DNA of 17,425 bases, taken from LMUY01 sp964245495 (GTDB taxonomy: Bacteria; Pseudomonadota; Alphaproteobacteria; Acetobacterales; Acetobacteraceae). The stretch is from contig CAXTNC010000051.1 in assembly GCA_964245495.1 (NCBI GenBank), forward strand, positions 1-17,425. Reading direction: 5' to 3'. Made by a program: the position numbers and the translations under genes. The notes under the pieces are model-generated. The model searched no databases and was not told the DNA's origin. It saw nothing but the letters and a program-made list of their open reading frames with translations. Shown piece by piece: positions 13,728 to 17,425 of the stretch. The first letter of the stretch is position 1; each line of letters begins with the position of its first letter.

Positions 13728-13891
13728 TGGTCCCTCCACCCGGAGGGTTAAAAGGGAACGCGGTTGAACGCCGCGGCTGCCCCCGCAACTGTGAGCGGAG
13801 AGCTGACCCGGCATACGCCACTGGACCTCCACAGGTCTGGGAAGGCCGCCGGAAGCAGCGCCTGATCCGCGAGCCAGGAAACCTGCCATTG
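13728..13891 (+). promoter_or_regulatory. Cobalamin (AdoCbl) riboswitch
   Basis: All conserved blocks of the cobalamin riboswitch are present in order: GAGGGTTAAAAGGGAA (about 13743-13758), GCTGCCCCCGCAACTGTGAG (13776-13795), GCCACTGG (13817-13824), TCTGGGAAGGC (about 13836-13846) and the B12 box GCCAGGAAACCTGCC at 13873-13887, a perfect match to the known consensus. The strand points to the DUF1636-cobW-cobN operon, whose expression should fall when adenosylcobalamin is plentiful. The aptamer starts only about 13 bases from the cobP start codon on the other strand. Confidence 0.95.
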
Positions 13892-14024
13892 CCGGCGCAA
13901 CCCTCGCCCCGGCGCTGCCACTGCGACGCCGGGCGGGGTGCACCGGGGTCGGCGGCCATCAGGCCGACCGCCGGGGCCTTGCCTCGGGGGCAGTGGGCAT
14001 CCGTGCCTGCCGCGGAGTTGCCGA
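13892..14024 (+). promoter_or_regulatory. Riboswitch expression platform / operon leader
   Basis: This is a GC-rich leader between aptamer and first start codon, with no gene. It has perfect stems CCCGGCG/CGCCGGG (13908-13914 with 13927-13933) and GGTCGGC/GCCGACC (13947-13953 with 13963-13969). A small GGCA-TCCG-TGCC hairpin lies shortly before the GGAG ribosome-binding site at 14014-14017. No T-run follows either large stem, so control of translation start seems more likely than termination, but this is not proven. Confidence 0.5.
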
Positions 14025-14372
14025 ATGATCCCTGTCCTGCACGTCTGCACCACCTGCCGCGCCGGCCGTCCGCTGGCCGAGGGCGAGACGCCGCCCGGGC
14101 GCGCCATGCTGGCCGCGCTGGCGGCGCATCCGGACGCAGGGGCGGTGCAGCTGCGCGAGGTGCAGTGCTTGTCCGTGTGCGGGGAGGGGTGTGCGGCGGC
14201 CATCGCCATGCCGGGCAAGTGGAGCTATCTGCTGGGCCGCTTGCAGCCGGACTTCGCGGGCGACCTGCTGGCCTATGCCCGCAGCTACGCCGCCCACCCC
14301 ACGGGCACGGTGCTGCCCTCCAAGCGCGCGCCGTCGCTGGCGCGCATGGTGATGGGGCGGCTGCCGGCATGA
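14025..14372 (+). CDS. DUF1636 Cys-rich putative metal-binding protein
   Basis: This 115-residue protein has the DUF1636 pattern: MIPVLHVCTTC with Cys8 and Cys11, then EVQCLSVCGEGCAAAI with Cys48, Cys52 and Cys56, then GKWSYLLGRL. The arrangement is like a thioredoxin-fold [2Fe-2S] or metal site. The function is unproven; members recur next to cobW and cobN under cobalamin riboswitches, so a role in cobalt delivery or redox support of corrin synthesis is inferred. ATG 14025 has GGAG seven bases upstream. It is the first gene of the riboswitch operon, and its stop overlaps cobW (ATGA). Confidence 0.85.
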   Translation: MIPVLHVCTTCRAGRPLAEGETPPGRAMLAALAAHPDAGAVQLREVQCLSVCGEGCAAAIAMPGKWSYLLGRLQPDFAGDLLAYARSYAAHPTGTVLPSKRAPSLARMVMGRLPA

Positions 14373-15391
14373 GGATCCCCTGCACGGTGATCACCGGGTT
14401 CCTCGGCGCGGGCAAGACGACGCTGGTGCGCCACGTGCTGGCCCACGCGGGCGGGCGGCGCATCGCCGTGCTGGTCAACGAGTTTGGCTCGCTCGGCATC
14501 GACGGCGACAGCTTGCGCTCCTGCGGCATCCCCGGCTGCGAGGACGTGGACATCGTGGAGCTGGCGAACGGCTGCCTGTGCTGCACGGTGGCGGACGAGT
14601 TCATCCCCGCCATGCAGGCGCTGCTGGACCGCCCGCAGCCGCCGGAGCACATCCTGATCGAGACCTCCGGCCTCGCGCTGCCGAAGCCGCTGCTCAAGGC
14701 GTTCGGCTGGCCGGGCATCCGGGCGCGGGTGACGGTGGACGGGGTGATCGCCGTGGTGGACGGCCCCGCCGTCGCCGCCGGGCGCTTCGCCGACGACCCG
14801 GCGGCGGTGGCGGCGCAGCGGGCGGCGGACGACAGCCTGGACCACGACAACCCGCTGGCCGAGGTGTACGGCGACCAGGTGGCGGCGGCCGACCTGGTGG
14901 TGCTGAACAAGGCCGACCTGCTGGACGCGGCGGGCCTGGCCCGGTTGCGCGCGGAGGTGGCCAAGAGCCTGCCCCGTCCGGCGGCGCTGGTGACGGCGAC
15001 GGAGGGCCGGGTCGATCTGGCGGTGCTGCTGGGGCTGGACGCGGCGGCGGAGGACGACTTGGCTGGCCGCCCGTCCTGCCACGACGCGGAGGACGGCGAG
15101 CACGAGCACGACGACTTCGCCAGCTTCGTCGTGCCGGTGGGCGAGACGGCCGAGCCGGACGCGCTGCTGCGCCGCCTGGCTGCCGTGGCCGCCCAGCATG
15201 ACGTGCTGCGGATCAAGGGGTTCGTTTCCGTGGCGGGGCGGCCGATGCGGCTGGCGGTGCAGGGCGTCGGCACCCGCTTTCGTCAGCACTACGACCGTGA
15301 CTGGGCGCCTGGCGAGGCGCGCGCCGGGCGGCTGGTGGTGATCGGGCAGTCCGGCATGGACCAAGCCGCCATTGCCGCGGCGCTCGCCTGA
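14369..15391 (+). CDS. cobW: Cobalamin biosynthesis GTPase CobW
   Basis: This 340-residue G3E-family metallochaperone GTPase is thought to bind Co(II) and hand it to the CobNST chelatase. The P-loop GFLGAGKTT is at 10-18, the metal-binding CxCC (NGCLCC, Cys69/71/72) follows, and ETSGLALPKP is at about 98-107. The NKAD guanine motif is at 180-183. A His/acid-rich insertion (CH at 237-238, then EHEHDD) may be a second metal-binding patch. The C-terminal CobW domain carries RIKGFVSVAGRPMRLAVQ. The ATG overlaps the DUF1636 stop (ATGA) and the TGA overlaps the cobN ATG (TGATG), so the operon is translationally coupled throughout. Confidence 0.95.
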   Translation: MRIPCTVITGFLGAGKTTLVRHVLAHAGGRRIAVLVNEFGSLGIDGDSLRSCGIPGCEDVDIVELANGCLCCTVADEFIPAMQALLDRPQPPEHILIETSGLALPKPLLKAFGWPGIRARVTVDGVIAVVDGPAVAAGRFADDPAAVAAQRAADDSLDHDNPLAEVYGDQVAAADLVVLNKADLLDAAGLARLRAEVAKSLPRPAALVTATEGRVDLAVLLGLDAAAEDDLAGRPSCHDAEDGEHEHDDFASFVVPVGETAEPDALLRRLAAVAAQHDVLRIKGFVSVAGRPMRLAVQGVGTRFRQHYDRDWAPGEARAGRLVVIGQSGMDQAAIAAALA

Positions 15392-17425
15392 TGCACTTGC
15401 TGGTCCGCGAGCAGCACTCCCTGGACGAGGCCGCGCCCGCGGTGGATTTGGCACACCCGCCGGGTGACCTGGTGATGCTGTCGTTCTCCGATGCGGACTT
15501 GGCGTCGTTGCAGGCGGCGCACCGTCCGGGGCCGTCCCTGCGATTGGCGCCGCTCGGCAAGCTGCGCCACCCGCTGTCGGTGGACCTGTACCTGGAGCAG
15601 ACCGTGGCGCACGCGCGCTGCGTGGTGGTGCGGCTGCTGGGCGGGGTGGAGTACTGGCGCTACGGCGCGGAGGAGGTCGCCGCGCTGTGCCGCAGCCGCG
15701 CCATCCCGCTGGCGGTGCTGCCCGGGGACGGGCGGGACGACCCGGTGCTGTTGGCGCTGTCCACGGTCAGGCCTGACGCCTATGCGCGGCTGCTGGCCTG
15801 CTTTCGCCAAGGCGGCCAGGCCAACATGGGCCGCGCGCTCGCGTTGATGGCGCACCTGGCGGGGCTGGCGGACGAGCCGGGCGCCGCGGAAGCCGTGCCG
15901 CAGCATGGCGTGCATTCGCTCGATCTGGACACGAGGCCGCTGGCGGCGGTGGTGTTCTACCGCTCCCACCTGCTCTCGGAGGACATCGCGCCGATCCAGG
16001 CGCTGACGGAGGCGCTGCGCGCGCGTGGCCTGGCGGTGGGGGCGATTTACGCTGCCAGCCTGAAGGCGCCGGAAACGGCCGCCTTCGTGGCGCGGACCCT
16101 GGCGGCGTGGCGGCCGGCTGTCGTGCTGAACGCCACGGGCTTCTCCTCGCGGGCCGGCGCACCGGAAAGTTCCCCCCTGGACTCGCCCGATGCTCCCGTC
16201 CTCCAGCTCATCCTTGCCGGCACGTCCCGCGACGCCTGGCTCGCCTCCAGCCGCGGCCTCGCTCCGGCCGACCTCGCCATGCAGGTCGTGCTGCCCGAGC
16301 TGGACGGCCGGCTGCTCACGGCCGCCATCTCCTTCAAGGCCGAGCGGGACGGCCGCGCCGTCCATGCGCCCGACCTGGACGGCATCGCGCTCGCCGCCGA
16401 CCGCGCCGCCGGCTGGGCCAGGCTGCGCGCCACCCCGGCCGCCGAGCGCCGGGTCGCCGTGGTACTGAGCGACTACCCCGGCGCGGGCGGGCAGCGCGGC
16501 CATGCGGTGGGGCTGGACGGGTTCGCCAGCCTGTCCGCCGTCACCGCGCTGCTGGCCGGGGCGGGCTATGCAGTCGGCTCCGCCAGCACGGCCAACTTGG
16601 TCGAGGCGCTGTGTCACGCAGCGCCCGCGCCGTTCCTGCCGCTTGCCGAATACCGCCGCCGCTTCGCCGCCCTGCCGCCCGCCTTGCAAGCCGCCGCCCT
16701 GGCCGCCTGGGGCGACCCGGCGGATGACCCCGCCGTGTTGGACGGCCAGTTCACCCTGCGCCACCTCCGCCTCGGCCGCATCACCGTCCTGGTGCAGCCG
16801 GACCGGGGCAGCCGGGGCGACCGCCGTGCCGGCTACCACGATGCGGACCTGCCGCCGCGGCATGGCTTCATCGCGTTCTATCTCTCGCTGAGGGGCACGC
16901 ACGCGCTGGTTCACCTCGGCACGCATGGGTCGCTGGAATGGCTGCCGGGCAAGGCCGCAGCCCTGTCCGCCGGGTGCTGGCCGCGCGCGCTGACCGGCGG
17001 GTTGCCGGTGATCTACCCCTTTATCGTCAACAACCCCGGCGAGGCTGCCGCCGCCAAGCGCCGGCTGGGCGCAGTGACGATCGGCCACCTCACCCCGCCG
17101 CTGCGCCCCGCCGGGCTGGACGGAGAAGAGGCGGCTTTGGAGCGCATGATCGACGAGTACGCCGCCGCCGACGGCATGGACCGCCGCCGCACCGCCCTGC
17201 TGCGCGCCGGCATCCTGGACCGCGCCGCCTCCGCCGGGCTGCTGGACGAGTGCGGCGCGGCGCCGGGCACGCCGGAGGACGACGCGCTGGCCCGGCTCGA
17301 CGCCTACCTGTGCGACGTGAAGGAGCTGCAAATCCGCGACGGCCTGCACGTCTATGGCGCCGACCCGGCGCCCGAGCGCCTGGCCCTGCTGCGCCGCATC
17401 GTCGCCATCACGCGCAAGCGCAGCC
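15391..17425 (+). CDS. cobN: Cobaltochelatase large subunit CobN (3' end beyond the window)
   Basis: This is the ATP-dependent Co insertion subunit of the aerobic CobNST complex, acting on hydrogenobyrinic acid a,c-diamide. The first 678 residues of a protein usually above 1,000 are present, starting MHLLVREQHSLDEAAP at ATG 15391 in a TGATG overlap with cobW. Diagnostic blocks are VVFYRSHLLSEDIAPI, VVLSDYPG, HLGTHGSLEWLPGK (508-521) and IVNNPGEAAAAKRR (from about 545), all strongly conserved in CobN and close relatives. The frame is open to the right edge. The family also includes the BchH/ChlH magnesium chelatase subunits; the cobW and riboswitch context settles it as CobN. It is expressed from the riboswitch operon. 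Confidence 0.96.
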   Translation, partial: MHLLVREQHSLDEAAPAVDLAHPPGDLVMLSFSDADLASLQAAHRPGPSLRLAPLGKLRHPLSVDLYLEQTVAHARCVVVRLLGGVEYWRYGAEEVAALCRSRAIPLAVLPGDGRDDPVLLALSTVRPDAYARLLACFRQGGQANMGRALALMAHLAGLADEPGAAEAVPQHGVHSLDLDTRPLAAVVFYRSHLLSEDIAPIQALTEALRARGLAVGAIYAASLKAPETAAFVARTLAAWRPAVVLNATGFSSRAGAPESSPLDSPDAPVLQLILAGTSRDAWLASSRGLAPADLAMQVVLPELDGRLLTAAISFKAERDGRAVHAPDLDGIALAADRAAGWARLRATPAAERRVAVVLSDYPGAGGQRGHAVGLDGFASLSAVTALLAGAGYAVGSASTANLVEALCHAAPAPFLPLAEYRRRFAALPPALQAAALAAWGDPADDPAVLDGQFTLRHLRLGRITVLVQPDRGSRGDRRAGYHDADLPPRHGFIAFYLSLRGTHALVHLGTHGSLEWLPGKAAALSAGCWPRALTGGLPVIYPFIVNNPGEAAAAKRRLGAVTIGHLTPPLRPAGLDGEEAALERMIDEYAAADGMDRRRTALLRAGILDRAASAGLLDECGAAPGTPEDDALARLDAYLCDVKELQIRDGLHVYGADPAPERLALLRRIVAITRKRS

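Noticed and set aside
12609..13943. Extension of the cobO frame upstream to a 444-residue protein
   Set aside because: The added part covers cobP in another frame and the riboswitch; CobO normally begins just before the P-loop region, and GTG 13211 gives a GTGA overlap with cobP.
15289..17349. A 686-codon minus-strand open frame opposite cobN
   Set aside because: It is an antisense shadow of the CobN frame, which carries HLGTHGSLEWLPGK and other diagnostic blocks.
1..17425. tRNA, rRNA or CRISPR array
   Set aside because: No cloverleaf, rRNA signature or regularly spaced direct repeats were seen on either strand by eye.

Overview
The window is very GC-rich with strong codon-position bias, and it carries aerobic-type cobalamin genes (cobN, cobW, cobO, cobQ, cobP), an EthA-like Baeyer-Villiger monooxygenase and a ligase-associated helicase/PdeM pair. 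Together these suggest an alphaproteobacterium, most likely of the Rhodospirillales/Acetobacteraceae type. The taxonomic call is inference from gene content and composition; there is no rRNA or other marker gene here.

Region 1 (about 1-1640, visibly AT-richer than the rest) is a relic of a polymorphic toxin locus on the minus strand. It holds a colicin E5-like tRNase domain, cut off from its upstream part by an in-frame TAA. The toxin stop overlaps the start of a small gene, which is followed by a diverged duplicate of that gene; both are probable immunity genes. A few codons at the extreme left edge may be the start of another minus-strand gene.

Region 2 (1727-9172, plus strand) holds a flavin monooxygenase close to mycobacterial EthA. 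Next comes a tightly packed nucleic-acid maintenance block: Lhr-core DEXH helicase, PdeM phosphoesterase (ATGA overlap), class I photolyase, and a PPP-type phosphatase (ATGA overlap). A small DUF2171 protein follows. An interspersed palindromic repeat appears to have inserted into the 3' end of the helicase gene and now encodes its last ~58 residues. A minus-strand Uma2-family gene separates this block from the cobalamin region.

Region 3 (9812-17425) is a divergent cobalamin cluster. On the minus strand cobP and cobO overlap, followed by a higBA toxin-antitoxin cassette, an HNH endonuclease gene and cobQ. A diverged copy of the last ~100 bases of cobO lies on the far side of higBA, directly abutting the HNH gene. 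The cassette therefore looks inserted at the cobO 3' end, leaving a duplicated gene tail. On the plus strand a textbook cobalamin riboswitch precedes a three-gene overlapping operon: a DUF1636 Cys-rich protein, cobW and cobN. CobN runs off the right edge. The riboswitch begins only about a dozen bases from the cobP start codon, so the two divergent transcription units must share or overlap their control DNA.

The plus-strand cobalamin genes supply cobalt insertion (CobN with CobW as the metal-handling GTPase), presumably shut off by adenosylcobalamin through the riboswitch. The minus-strand genes supply adenosylation (CobO), amidation (CobQ) and nucleotide activation (CobP) downstream in the same pathway.
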